A DNA stretch of 64,000 bases from Candidatus Gastranaerophilales bacterium (GTDB lineage: Bacteria; Cyanobacteriota; Vampirovibrionia; Gastranaerophilales; Gastranaerophilaceae): the NCBI GenBank assembly GCA_944324395.1, contig CALUWC010000006.1:62001-126000 (forward strand), written 5' to 3'. Positions 42,360 through 50,346 of this stretch are shown piece after piece. A program made the translations under genes and the position numbers. Position 1 is the first letter of the stretch. Every line of letters begins with the position of its first letter. The notes below the pieces were generated by a model that saw nothing but the letters and a program-made list of their open reading frames with translations, searched no databases and was not told where the DNA came from.

Positions 42360-42911
42360 TTACGAATTAAAATTTTTGTATTTGTAACTTAAAATGCTGT
42401 AGCTTGAAACATCAACAGATGAATCATCATCACCGTAAAAGACCGACGTGCCGGTAGCTTTTCTGTAATTTTCTTCGTCCAATTTTTCCTGTTTGCTGCA
42501 ATCATAAGAAAATGCAGAAATTTCAGCACTGGTGACACGACCATCATGATTTGAATCAATTTCATCAAAATGATCCATAATTTTACTTATCATTTCACCT
42601 GAATAGGCTCCTGAAGCTGCTAATTGAGTAAGTTCGTTACGGGAAACTCCGGCTGAAGCTATGGTATTTGTCAATTTAGACATCTCATCAGCACCAATAA
42701 CTCCGTCACCATCTTTATCCAGCATTGCAAAATTATTCTGTAAATAAGAAGCAAATGACTGATTCAAGGTCAAATAATTTGAATTATCATTCCTTGCCTT
42801 TGTTATATTTTCATAAGTTACACCGTCCTCCGGATACAATGCAGCCAAATATGAGTATGTATTTGCCAAGTTTGAAGAAATACTTGTAATAATAGACGAA
42901 CCTGATGCCAT
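42360..42911 (-). CDS. EF-hand calcium-binding protein
   Basis: A 183-residue protein with two canonical EF-hand loops. Loop 1 is DKDGDGVIGADE (65-76) and loop 2 is DSNHDGRVTSAE (119-130), both with acidic residues at positions 1, 3, 5 and 12. No signal peptide is apparent, although the Ser/Ala-rich start is hydrophobic. Shine-Dalgarno aagga. Such proteins are rare in bacteria and their roles vary; calcium binding is the only claim supported. Confidence 0.88.
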   Translation of the reverse strand: MASGSSIITSISSNLANTYSYLAALYPEDGVTYENITKARNDNSNYLTLNQSFASYLQNNFAMLDKDGDGVIGADEMSKLTNTIASAGVSRNELTQLAASGAYSGEMISKIMDHFDEIDSNHDGRVTSAEISAFSYDCSKQEKLDEENYRKATGTSVFYGDDDSSVDVSSYSILSYKYKNFNS

Positions 42912-43038
42912 AATATAAATCCTTCTTATTTTTCTACCTTATCTTTATAATAATAATCTTTCAAAAAAAATCAACCTTTTTCAAAACTGATACAAAAATA
43001 TTTACATGGTAAAATACCGGTATAACTATGAGGGAAGT

Positions 43039-43623
43039 ATGTTAAAAAATAAAAATGAAATTGTTGAAGTATTAAATAACGGCGGAGTAATAACCTATGT
43101 AACAGACACTGTCTGGGGTTTGGGTTGTCTGCCGACTAATGAAAAAGCCGTAAAAAAAATCTATGAAATAAAAAAACGAGAAGCTCAAAAACCGTTAATT
43201 TTAATGTCTAATGAAATTTATCATTTGTTAAATTATGTAAAACCAATACCTAAAATAGGTCAACAGCTGATAAAAAAATATTTTCCGGGTGCATTAACTA
43301 TCGTTACCGATAAAAATGAAAATACTCCGGATTATATCACCTCAGGTATGGAAACTGTAGGAATAAGAGTTCCTGACAATAAAATTTTCCAAGAAATCTG
43401 CGAAATTATACCGGGTCATGTTCTTGCAACTACCAGTGCCAATCTATCGCATCAGCCGTCAGCTAAAACTTATGAACAGGCTCTTGAAAATATGACAGGT
43501 TTGGCGGATTTAATAATTGAAGATTACGGCTACAGGGCAAAGGGTCTTGAATCAACAGTCGCAGGAGTAATGAATAATGAACTCCGCATCTTCAGGCAGG
43601 GAGAAATTCGTATAGAAATCTAA
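43039..43623 (+). CDS. Sua5/YciO/YrdC family L-threonylcarbamoyladenylate synthase
   Basis: Start set at ATG 43039 because of Shine-Dalgarno gaggg 5 bases upstream; the in-frame ATG 43006 overlaps a -10-like sequence. 194 residues. Family segments are TYVTDTVWGLGCLPTNEKAV, IYEIKKREAQKPLI, the 'FPGALTIV' strand and TTSANLSHQPSAKT. It makes the threonylcarbamoyl-AMP used for t6A37 in tRNA. The length matches TsaC (YrdC-only), without the Sua5 C-terminal domain. Confidence 0.92.
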   Translation: MLKNKNEIVEVLNNGGVITYVTDTVWGLGCLPTNEKAVKKIYEIKKREAQKPLILMSNEIYHLLNYVKPIPKIGQQLIKKYFPGALTIVTDKNENTPDYITSGMETVGIRVPDNKIFQEICEIIPGHVLATTSANLSHQPSAKTYEQALENMTGLADLIIEDYGYRAKGLESTVAGVMNNELRIFRQGEIRIEI

Positions 43624-43680
43624 ATAATTTGATATTTATTTAATTTTTTAATAAAATTTATAAATAATGAGGAAAAATTT

Positions 43681-45246
43681 ATGGAATTTATTTTATACAT
43701 CATCTATCTATATATCTTAATTTACACTTTGTATATGTTCGTTCTTTCGGTTCGAAATCTTAAAGATAAGCCTTTTTCTATTGAAAAAAAGTATTCAAGA
43801 TATGATGATATAAAAAATAATTTTGCTCTGATTATATACAGCCACAATCATAAGGAATGCCTGCAAGAACTTATTGAACAAATAAAAATGCAGGATTATC
43901 CGCTTGCAAACTTTAAAGTTTATGCAATTCTGGATGATTGCAATGACGGCTCAGAAAGACTATTTGAATATGATAACTTTGTACACGTTATGAATATTCA
44001 TGACGTCGGAACATTAGGAAAAAATAAAGCCATTGCAATGCTTTTAGAGGAAATAAAAAAAGATTCCTCTATTGATGCTTATATTTTTATAGACAGCATA
44101 AGAAAAATCGAGCCTGATTTTCTGACTCTGGCAAATGCCGCCTTGCGAAAAGCAGATGCCATAACAGGAGAAGTTCATATTAATCGTGATAATTTAGATA
44201 TTGTTGATAAAATTAAAGCTGTTTATAAAAAATATCAGGCAAACTTCTTTAAACAGGCAAGATCCTTGCTTGGGCTGGCTACTCAGGTTGATTCCGGATT
44301 ATTCATTATTAAAAAATCGGCACTTGAAGATATAAAGAGTATAAATTTCAAAGATGTAAATTCTGAGTTAGAATTCAGCCTTTTATTGTCAAAATCAGGA
44401 CATAAATGTGTTTACAATCCAAATATTCAATCTTATATACTCGGACAGGACTGTTCATTCCGGAAACCACGTCTGACCAAGAGATTAAACCTTTTGAAAA
44501 ATAATTTTAGAAATTTAAAAACCATAAATTTAGCATTTGTAGAACATGTATGTTCTCTGCTTAATCCGAATATATGGTTTATTGTTGCGGCTTATGCTAT
44601 TTTAATCGGATATTCATACAATTATCCGTTTATCGTAAAATGCAATGTTGTTATATTTACCGCAATACTTATGCTTGCAATATTTGGAATCAGCTTGGTC
44701 AACGCAAAATTAAATGCAAAAGAAGTATTTTTATTATTCCTATATCCAATATATTCTATATGTCACATAATAAAAAACTTCCCTCCGGTTAGATATTTAC
44801 TCAAAGCAATCGGAGCGAATACAGATAAAGAAGTTGATAAATTGGTTATAGATGTACTAGTCCAAACAAAACATGGAGACAGAAGCTGTAAACTTGAATT
44901 TATATCTACAGAAAATGAGCTTTCTAAAATAAGATTTATATATAAAAATAAAAAATACACAACATCATCTCATCTAAGAATGATTGATGCACTTCAGCAA
45001 TTAAAATCAAAAATGGAAGATTATGGTCTGATATTAAAGATATGCAGCTGCTGTGCAAATTTCACTTCCTGTGCAGACGGATCAACAAATATGCTCAAAG
45101 GACAATGCCACAATGAATATCCAAGCCCATTGCTAAACGAGCCGCGTCCAACTTTGATATGGAATTCATGCTCAAGCTTTGAACCTGCAAAAACCAATAA
45201 TATTATTGAAGAAATGGCACAAGAAGTTGAAAATCAAAATAATTAA
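43681..45246 (+). CDS. Family 2 glycosyltransferase with a C-terminal Cys-rich domain
   Basis: A 521-residue protein. It has an N-terminal membrane helix (1-22), a GT-A domain of GT2 type (about 45-270: NFALIIYSHNHKECLQELIEQ, YAILDDCNDGS, then YIFIDSIRKIEPDFL), and two or three membrane helices (about 300-370). The C-terminal region from about 400 ends in a cysteine cluster (Cys455, 457, 458, 464, 476, 497) with an IWNSCSSFEP ending. The cluster resembles small zinc or Fe-S modules rather than anything usual in a glycosyltransferase. Probable role: polymerising or transferring an envelope sugar at the inner membrane. Confidence 0.85.
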   Translation: MEFILYIIYLYILIYTLYMFVLSVRNLKDKPFSIEKKYSRYDDIKNNFALIIYSHNHKECLQELIEQIKMQDYPLANFKVYAILDDCNDGSERLFEYDNFVHVMNIHDVGTLGKNKAIAMLLEEIKKDSSIDAYIFIDSIRKIEPDFLTLANAALRKADAITGEVHINRDNLDIVDKIKAVYKKYQANFFKQARSLLGLATQVDSGLFIIKKSALEDIKSINFKDVNSELEFSLLLSKSGHKCVYNPNIQSYILGQDCSFRKPRLTKRLNLLKNNFRNLKTINLAFVEHVCSLLNPNIWFIVAAYAILIGYSYNYPFIVKCNVVIFTAILMLAIFGISLVNAKLNAKEVFLLFLYPIYSICHIIKNFPPVRYLLKAIGANTDKEVDKLVIDVLVQTKHGDRSCKLEFISTENELSKIRFIYKNKKYTTSSHLRMIDALQQLKSKMEDYGLILKICSCCANFTSCADGSTNMLKGQCHNEYPSPLLNEPRPTLIWNSCSSFEPAKTNNIIEEMAQEVENQNN

Positions 45247-45247
45247 T

Positions 45248-45277
45248 TTGAAAACCTTTAAACTTGGGAAATATAAT
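45248..45277 (+). promoter_or_regulatory. Leaderless-type promoter of the TrbI-like gene
   Basis: TTGAAA (45248-45253), 18 bases, TATAAT (45272-45277), then 6 bases to the ATG at 45284. No Shine-Dalgarno at a usable distance. It overlaps the end of the glycosyltransferase gene. Confidence 0.65.
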
Positions 45278-45283
45278 ATAAAT

Positions 45284-46444
45284 ATGAAAAAATTCTTTAG
45301 CTTTATATTAATAATTATGTTCTTATTTTCAAATACAGCAATTCTTCAAGCGGCAGAGCCTCTAAAAGGATCAGTTACCGAAACTGAAGAATTTAAAAAT
45401 ACCGCTGATGAAATGTTTACTGGGAAAGTAGAAACTTTAAACAGAAAAGAAATAATAAATATGACAGTTTCTCAAGTTTTAGATTCATCATATTCAATAG
45501 AAGGCGATGAATTTTTTGCAGAAGTAACTGATGATGTCTACGGCGATAAAGGGATTATTATTCCCAAAGGGACACTTGCTCATGGAAAACTGACAAATAC
45601 AACAGAACCGGGAAGACTAGGAAAAGAAGCAACAATGGATTTAGCATTTGATTACCTTGTAACTCCTGACGGCAGAGAAATTCCAATAGAAGGTAAAATG
45701 ACAACAAAACTTCATCCGGTTACACAAGGTGCAAAAATTGTAGCTCAAGATTTAGGCTATACAGTTGCAGGAGGAGCAGTTGGAGGCTTAATGGCACTTA
45801 ACTGGCTGGGCCTGGGAGCGGCAATAGCCTCTCAAGGCTATACACTTGCTGGAGGAGCTGCAATTGGCGGAGTTGCAGGACTTGGAGTTGCTCTTATAAG
45901 GAAAGGCAACCACGTTTTAATAGCCCCGGGCGATGAAATTAAAGTAAAAATAAATACAGCTATTGACTTACCAGTATATAAAGAAGAAGCTCTCAGACAG
46001 GAAGAAATCACGTACGAAGGACTTGATATAAGTATAAATGATGTACGTCATGAAAAAGATCCGTTCGGAGAAGTTAATACAATTACTTTGACAGTCTTGA
46101 TTTCGAATATGTCAGATAAAACATTATCCGGATTTGATATGGCTCTGGTTAATGATTATAACGTAAAATTCAGCCCGTCAATTTTCGGAGATACAAAACT
46201 AATGTTCCGTCAGATAAGACCGGGAGACAAATTGGTCGAAAACGTTTCTTTTGCGGTAGATAATATAAACAGAAAATTCTGGCTCACATTTTATGACAGA
46301 AAAAACAGCCAGATAATTGCAAAAGTTTCAGTTGATAATGCATATAGAGAATTACCGGAAAAAATTAAAAAGAAAAATAAAAAAATAAGATCTAAAAAAC
46401 AAAACTTTAAAAAAGACGAAGACCTGATAGAGAAGTACTTATAG
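45284..46444 (+). CDS. Secreted protein with a TrbI/VirB10-like domain
   Basis: Start set at ATG 45284, giving 386 residues and a clear signal peptide (1-23). Residues 64-225 resemble the C-terminal beta domain of TrbI/VirB10: FFAEVTDDVYGDKGIIIPKGT, 'YLVTPDGREIPIEG', then a Gly/Ala-rich hydrophobic segment (158-207) and VLIAPGDEIKVKINT. A second beta domain follows (about 240-350) and a Lys-rich tail. No other conjugation or type IV secretion genes are nearby, so it is more likely an envelope structural protein. Similar domains occur at 27697 and 60433. Confidence 0.7.
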   Translation: MKKFFSFILIIMFLFSNTAILQAAEPLKGSVTETEEFKNTADEMFTGKVETLNRKEIINMTVSQVLDSSYSIEGDEFFAEVTDDVYGDKGIIIPKGTLAHGKLTNTTEPGRLGKEATMDLAFDYLVTPDGREIPIEGKMTTKLHPVTQGAKIVAQDLGYTVAGGAVGGLMALNWLGLGAAIASQGYTLAGGAAIGGVAGLGVALIRKGNHVLIAPGDEIKVKINTAIDLPVYKEEALRQEEITYEGLDISINDVRHEKDPFGEVNTITLTVLISNMSDKTLSGFDMALVNDYNVKFSPSIFGDTKLMFRQIRPGDKLVENVSFAVDNINRKFWLTFYDRKNSQIIAKVSVDNAYRELPEKIKKKNKKIRSKKQNFKKDEDLIEKYL

Positions 46445-46529
46445 GATTGTAAAGATTTTATAAAAGTACTTGTAAAAAAAATATTTTATATTACAATTAT
46501 AGTAATTTAATAGTAAATAGGAGGAAAAT

Positions 46530-46874
46530 ATGGCTTGCGGATCTCTTGAAATCGAAATCTTGAATACCTTTTGGAACTTAACTGCAAATGACGAAGATAT
46601 CGATATATCAATCCAGGATATCGTTGATGAACTATCAAAAAACGGTACTGAAAGAGCTTATACAACCATCAAAACAGTTATGGACAGACTTGTTACCAAG
46701 AGCATTTTAGTAAGATACAAAGTTGGCAAAAAGTTTTTCTATAAAGTTACAATGGATAAAAGAGAGATGGCATTAGATATGCTTAAAGAATTTACCGATG
46801 ATTTCTTTAATGGAAATTACGCTGAGATGATGCATTTTGTAGAACGTGAAATGAGCGAAATGCTTGTAAAATAA
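46530..46874 (+). CDS. BlaI/MecI-family winged-helix transcriptional repressor
   Basis: A 114-residue protein with the BlaI/MecI winged-helix layout: SLEIEILNTFWNL at the start, 'RAYTTIKTVMDRLVTKSILV' as recognition region, and RYKVGKKFFYKV as wing. A C-terminal dimerisation helix pair follows. BlaI repressors are normally released by a BlaR-type sensor protease. None is encoded next to this gene, so it may be controlled otherwise. Strong Shine-Dalgarno (aggagg). First gene of a three-gene unit. Confidence 0.87.
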   Translation: MACGSLEIEILNTFWNLTANDEDIDISIQDIVDELSKNGTERAYTTIKTVMDRLVTKSILVRYKVGKKFFYKVTMDKREMALDMLKEFTDDFFNGNYAEMMHFVEREMSEMLVK

Positions 46875-46883
46875 TTATTAGCT

Positions 46884-47273
46884 ATGCCGGAAAATAATAT
46901 AACGGACAGAAAATTTGTCGCAAATTTACTGCGTAATGTTCGCATAGGAAATTGTAGTGTCAGAGAAGCATTGATGGCATATCCAAAAGACACCGAAGAT
47001 GAGAGTCTTGTTGCAGCATATCATGCGTTGATTCATTATGAAGCAGATGAAGATATTAGACGCAGGGATACTTTATACAAAGAAGAACAAGATGACTATA
47101 TTGAATTTTTAGCGTATACTTTAGATAATGGAGAAGATCTTCCGGAAAATATCATAAATAACTACAAAAAATTTTATGATAATGCTCCGATACTTCACCA
47201 AAACAATTTTCAGGGATTTTTAAAAGGTTTCTGGAAAACATTGAATACAGGATTTAGAAGGAGAAAGGAATGA
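46884..47273 (+). CDS. Hypothetical soluble helical protein
   Basis: A 129-residue acidic helical protein of unknown family (RKFVANLLRNVRIGNCSVREAL, then a repeat of short helices such as YIEFLAYTLDNGEDLPENI). The basic end is FRRRKE. It starts 9 bases after the BlaI-like gene and overlaps the next gene by 4 bases (ATGA), so it is part of that operon. No signal peptide. Confidence 0.75.
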   Translation: MPENNITDRKFVANLLRNVRIGNCSVREALMAYPKDTEDESLVAAYHALIHYEADEDIRRRDTLYKEEQDDYIEFLAYTLDNGEDLPENIINNYKKFYDNAPILHQNNFQGFLKGFWKTLNTGFRRRKE

Positions 47274-48316
47274 AAAAGTTACTAATTGGTCTTGCAATAC
47301 TATTTGCAGCATCTGCAGGATTTTCAACAACAGCAATTGCGGAAGAAACACAAGCAATCGATGTACTTCCTACAATGAATTGGACAAGCTCTGCTCCGAA
47401 CAGAATTTGGGTCGGAACATTCCAAATTGTATGGAATGAATTTATGGACAATATTGTTAAAAAGAAAATTAAATTTGTTGATTATGATTCTCAAGTTGCA
47501 AAAGCTCTTAATAAAAAAGAATTTAAGAAAAATGATATAAGTGAAGATGCGTATTATACAAAATATGGTACAGTATCTCCTGAATTAAAAACCGCAATTG
47601 AAGAAGGCATTAAAGAAAAATTCAATGAAACAAGCGATATCTTAGATACAATGGATTGGACATACAATCCTGAAAAAATTCTGGTTTACGCTATGCTTAA
47701 AAAAGATTTTAAATTTTTAAAAGCATTTGATAAACTACAGTCAGGAATGTTTGCTCAAAATTCCGCACCGGTTGAGTATTTTGGAATAAATAGCGACAGC
47801 AATAAAAAGTTGGATAAAAATTTAAAAGTTTTATTCTATAACAATGAAAATGATTTTGCAGTAAAAGTCTACACTCAGGATAACGATATGGTTCTGTTAT
47901 ACAGAACAAATGATGATGTAACCTTTGACAAATACTACAAAGATATTGAGAAAAAAACAAAAAAATATAAAGGCGACAAAGACTTTAAAGCTGAAGATGA
48001 GTTAAAAATTCCAAATATCAACTTATATAAAGAAACAAGCTTTAAAGATGTAGAAGGTCATCAAATTAAAGGAACTGATTTTAAAATCGACAGAACAATA
48101 GAAACAATTGATTTTAAAATGGATAATGAAGGTGTAGAATTAAAAAGCGAAGCTGCTATTATAGCAAAAATGTGTGCATTACCTATAATGGACGGCCGCA
48201 GATTCTATTTTACAGATAACTTTGTATTATTCCTTATTGAAAAAGGAGAAAACAAGCCTTATTATGCAATGAAAGTTTCTGATGTTGAAACATTGAATAA
48301 AACAGGCAGAAAATAA
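47270..48316 (+). CDS. Hypothetical secreted protein
   Basis: A 348-residue protein with a signal peptide (1-25, cleavage after IAE/AIA). The mature protein has repeated Lys/Asp-rich strands and helices and no recognised catalytic motif. A repeated 'WT...P.k' element (MNWTSSAPNRIWVGTF and MDWTYNPEKILVYAML) suggests two related halves. It overlaps the preceding gene by 4 bases. A strong terminator follows. Third gene of the BlaI-like operon and probably its main product. Confidence 0.8.
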   Translation: MKKLLIGLAILFAASAGFSTTAIAEETQAIDVLPTMNWTSSAPNRIWVGTFQIVWNEFMDNIVKKKIKFVDYDSQVAKALNKKEFKKNDISEDAYYTKYGTVSPELKTAIEEGIKEKFNETSDILDTMDWTYNPEKILVYAMLKKDFKFLKAFDKLQSGMFAQNSAPVEYFGINSDSNKKLDKNLKVLFYNNENDFAVKVYTQDNDMVLLYRTNDDVTFDKYYKDIEKKTKKYKGDKDFKAEDELKIPNINLYKETSFKDVEGHQIKGTDFKIDRTIETIDFKMDNEGVELKSEAAIIAKMCALPIMDGRRFYFTDNFVLFLIEKGENKPYYAMKVSDVETLNKTGRK

Positions 48317-48334
48317 TTCAAATAAAATTCAAAT

Positions 48335-48374
48335 AAAAAAGACAGGATAAAAAATATAAATCCTGTCTTTTTTA
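48335..48374 (+). terminator. Rho-independent terminator of the BlaI-like operon
   Basis: Stem aaaaaagacagga / tcctgtctttttt (48335-48347 and 48361-48373) with a 12-base AT loop and a T run. It ends immediately before the radA -35 element. Confidence 0.85.
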
Positions 48375-48403
48375 TTGACCGTAAAAACTTTAATGATTAT
48401 AAT
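48375..48403 (+). promoter_or_regulatory. Leaderless-type promoter of radA
   Basis: TTGACC (48375-48380), 17 bases, TATAAT (48398-48403), then 6 bases to the ATG at 48410. The sequence between promoter and ATG holds no ribosome-binding site. This is the clearest of the series. Confidence 0.75.
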
Positions 48404-48409
48404 TAGAAT

Positions 48410-49780
48410 ATGGCAAAAGTTAAATCAAAATGGGTATGTCAGCAATGCGGCTACGAAACGGCAGGATATCTTGGCAAATGTCCTGAATGCGGATCATGGG
48501 GAAGTTTTACGGAAGAAATTTCGACCAACAACAAACCTCAGAACATATCTCCGCAGGGAATAGTAAATGATGTAAAACCTGAACTTATCAACGACATACA
48601 TATAGGAGAAGAAGTCAGAATAAGTACAAATATCTCTGAATTTGACAGAATACTTGGAGGCGGATTAGTTCAAGGCTCATTAGTTTTAATAGCCGGAGAC
48701 CCTGGCATCGGAAAATCTACAATACTATTGCAGACAAGCGGAGAATTATCAAAAAACGGACAAAAAATACTCTATGTTTCCGCCGAAGAATCAGCAAGCC
48801 AATTAAAACTAAGAGCAGACAGACTAGGAATTTCATCTGACAATCTCTATATATACCCGCAGACAAATCTTGAAGCTATACACCAGCAAATTGATGAATT
48901 AAAACCTGATACTGTTGTTATTGACAGTATTCAAGCAATATATTCGCAATCGATATCCAGTTCCGCCGGCAGCGTATCACAAATTAGAGAATGTTGTAAT
49001 ATTCTAATGCAGATAGCAAAAACACAAAATATTACAATAATTGTAATCGGACACGTCACAAAAGACGGGAATATTGCAGGCCCGAAAATTCTTGAACACA
49101 TGGTAGACACCGTAATATATTTTGAAGGTGACAAATACAAATCATACAGAATGCTGCGTTCAATGAAAAATCGTTTTGGAAACACCTCAGAAGTCGGAAT
49201 ATTTGAAATGCAGTCAAAAGGACTTGTCGAAGTTAAAAATCCAAACGAATTATTTTTAAATGAACGCTCTCAGGATGCAATTCCCGGAAGTGCAATCGTT
49301 GTAACAAATGAAGGAACAAGACCTCTGCTTGTCGAAATTCAAGCACTGGTCGGCACGACACCATACCCTTCCCCAAGAAGAGTCACAAACGGAGTTGATT
49401 CAAGCAGAGTCCTTCAAATTCTTGCTGTTCTTGAAAAAAGAGTCGGCTTAAACTTATCAAAACAAGATGTTTATGTTAACGTAATGGGCGGAATTGATGT
49501 AGATGAGCCCAGTGCAGATTTAGGTATCGCAATAGCAATTGCAACCTGTGCAAGAGATGTTGTGGTAGACCCGCAAACTGTAATTATCGGAGAAATTGGG
49601 CTGTCAGGAGAAATTCATCCGGTAAATAATATTGATAAAAGATTAACTGAAGCAGTAACATCCGGATTCAAAAAAGCAATTATCCCGTACGCAAACAGAT
49701 CTGTACAAAATGATAAAATTAAAATAGTTCCGGTAAAAAGGCTTATTGATGCAATCTCAGCCTGCATTACCCCGGGATAA
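48410..49780 (+). CDS. radA: DNA repair protein RadA
   Basis: A 456-residue protein. N-terminal zinc finger C10-x2-C13...C24-x2-C27 (CQQCGYETAGYLGKCPEC), RecA-like core with Walker A GDPGIGKS (96-103), the RadA-specific KNRFG motif (MKNRFGNTSE) and a C-terminal Lon-protease-like domain (VYVNVMGGIDVDEPSADLG). RadA is a branch-migration helicase in recombination. Preceded by a consensus promoter at leaderless distance. Confidence 0.97.
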   Translation: MAKVKSKWVCQQCGYETAGYLGKCPECGSWGSFTEEISTNNKPQNISPQGIVNDVKPELINDIHIGEEVRISTNISEFDRILGGGLVQGSLVLIAGDPGIGKSTILLQTSGELSKNGQKILYVSAEESASQLKLRADRLGISSDNLYIYPQTNLEAIHQQIDELKPDTVVIDSIQAIYSQSISSSAGSVSQIRECCNILMQIAKTQNITIIVIGHVTKDGNIAGPKILEHMVDTVIYFEGDKYKSYRMLRSMKNRFGNTSEVGIFEMQSKGLVEVKNPNELFLNERSQDAIPGSAIVVTNEGTRPLLVEIQALVGTTPYPSPRRVTNGVDSSRVLQILAVLEKRVGLNLSKQDVYVNVMGGIDVDEPSADLGIAIAIATCARDVVVDPQTVIIGEIGLSGEIHPVNNIDKRLTEAVTSGFKKAIIPYANRSVQNDKIKIVPVKRLIDAISACITPG

Positions 49781-49857
49781 AATTAAACATGTAGAGAATC
49801 TATATTTAAATCTTTTAAAGTAAAATTAAAATAAATAAGAAATAAAGAAAGAATATT

Positions 49858-50346
49858 ATGAAACCGGAAGAAGAACTCGGAAAAATTTTAACAGAAAATA
49901 AATTAACAATATCAACAGCGGAATCTTGTACCGGAGGTCTGATAAGTTCAAAATTGACTGATATTTCAGGAAGTTCAGAATACGTAAAATTAAACTTTGT
50001 TACTTACGCAAATGAAGTAAAACACAGCGTTTTAGGAGTTGATTGGGAAATATTAAATACCTATGGAGCAGTGAGTGAACAATGTGCTTATGCTATGGCT
50101 GAAGGGTTAAATAAAATAACAAACTGTGATGTTGCACTTTGTACCACAGGGATTGCAGGTCCGACAGGCGGAACAAAAGAAAAACCCGTCGGATTAGTTT
50201 ATATTTCAATAAAATACAACGGTATTATAACAATTAAAGAAGTAAAACTGCCGCCAAATACTCCAAGAATTCAAATGAAAGAAGAATTTGCAAAACAGGC
50301 ACTCAAATTTGCAATATCAATACTATCCGGCAACAAACTTTGCTAA
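49858..50346 (+). CDS. pncC: CinA C-terminal domain / nicotinamide-nucleotide amidase PncC
   Basis: A 162-residue protein containing only the CinA C-terminal domain: STAESCTGGLISSKLTDI (catalytic Ser in ESCTGG), FVTYANEVKHSVLGV, GAVSEQCAYAMAEG and 'TTGIAGPTGGTKEKPVGLVYI'. It deamidates NMN to nicotinic acid mononucleotide in pyridine nucleotide salvage. The N-terminal MoaB-like domain of CinA is absent, as in stand-alone PncC. Its 3' end overlaps the convergent 50323 gene by 24 bases. Confidence 0.93.
   Translation: MKPEEELGKILTENKLTISTAESCTGGLISSKLTDISGSSEYVKLNFVTYANEVKHSVLGVDWEILNTYGAVSEQCAYAMAEGLNKITNCDVALCTTGIAGPTGGTKEKPVGLVYISIKYNGIITIKEVKLPPNTPRIQMKEEFAKQALKFAISILSGNKLC

Noticed and set aside
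42343-42376. Hairpin between mnmE and the EF-hand gene (aattc / gaatt, flanking T and A runs)
   Set aside because: The stem is only five base pairs and the sequence is low-complexity, so it is not a convincing terminator.
45179-45283. Longer start for the TrbI-like protein (35 extra residues)
   Set aside because: The extension overlaps the glycosyltransferase frame and destroys the clear signal peptide that begins at 45284.
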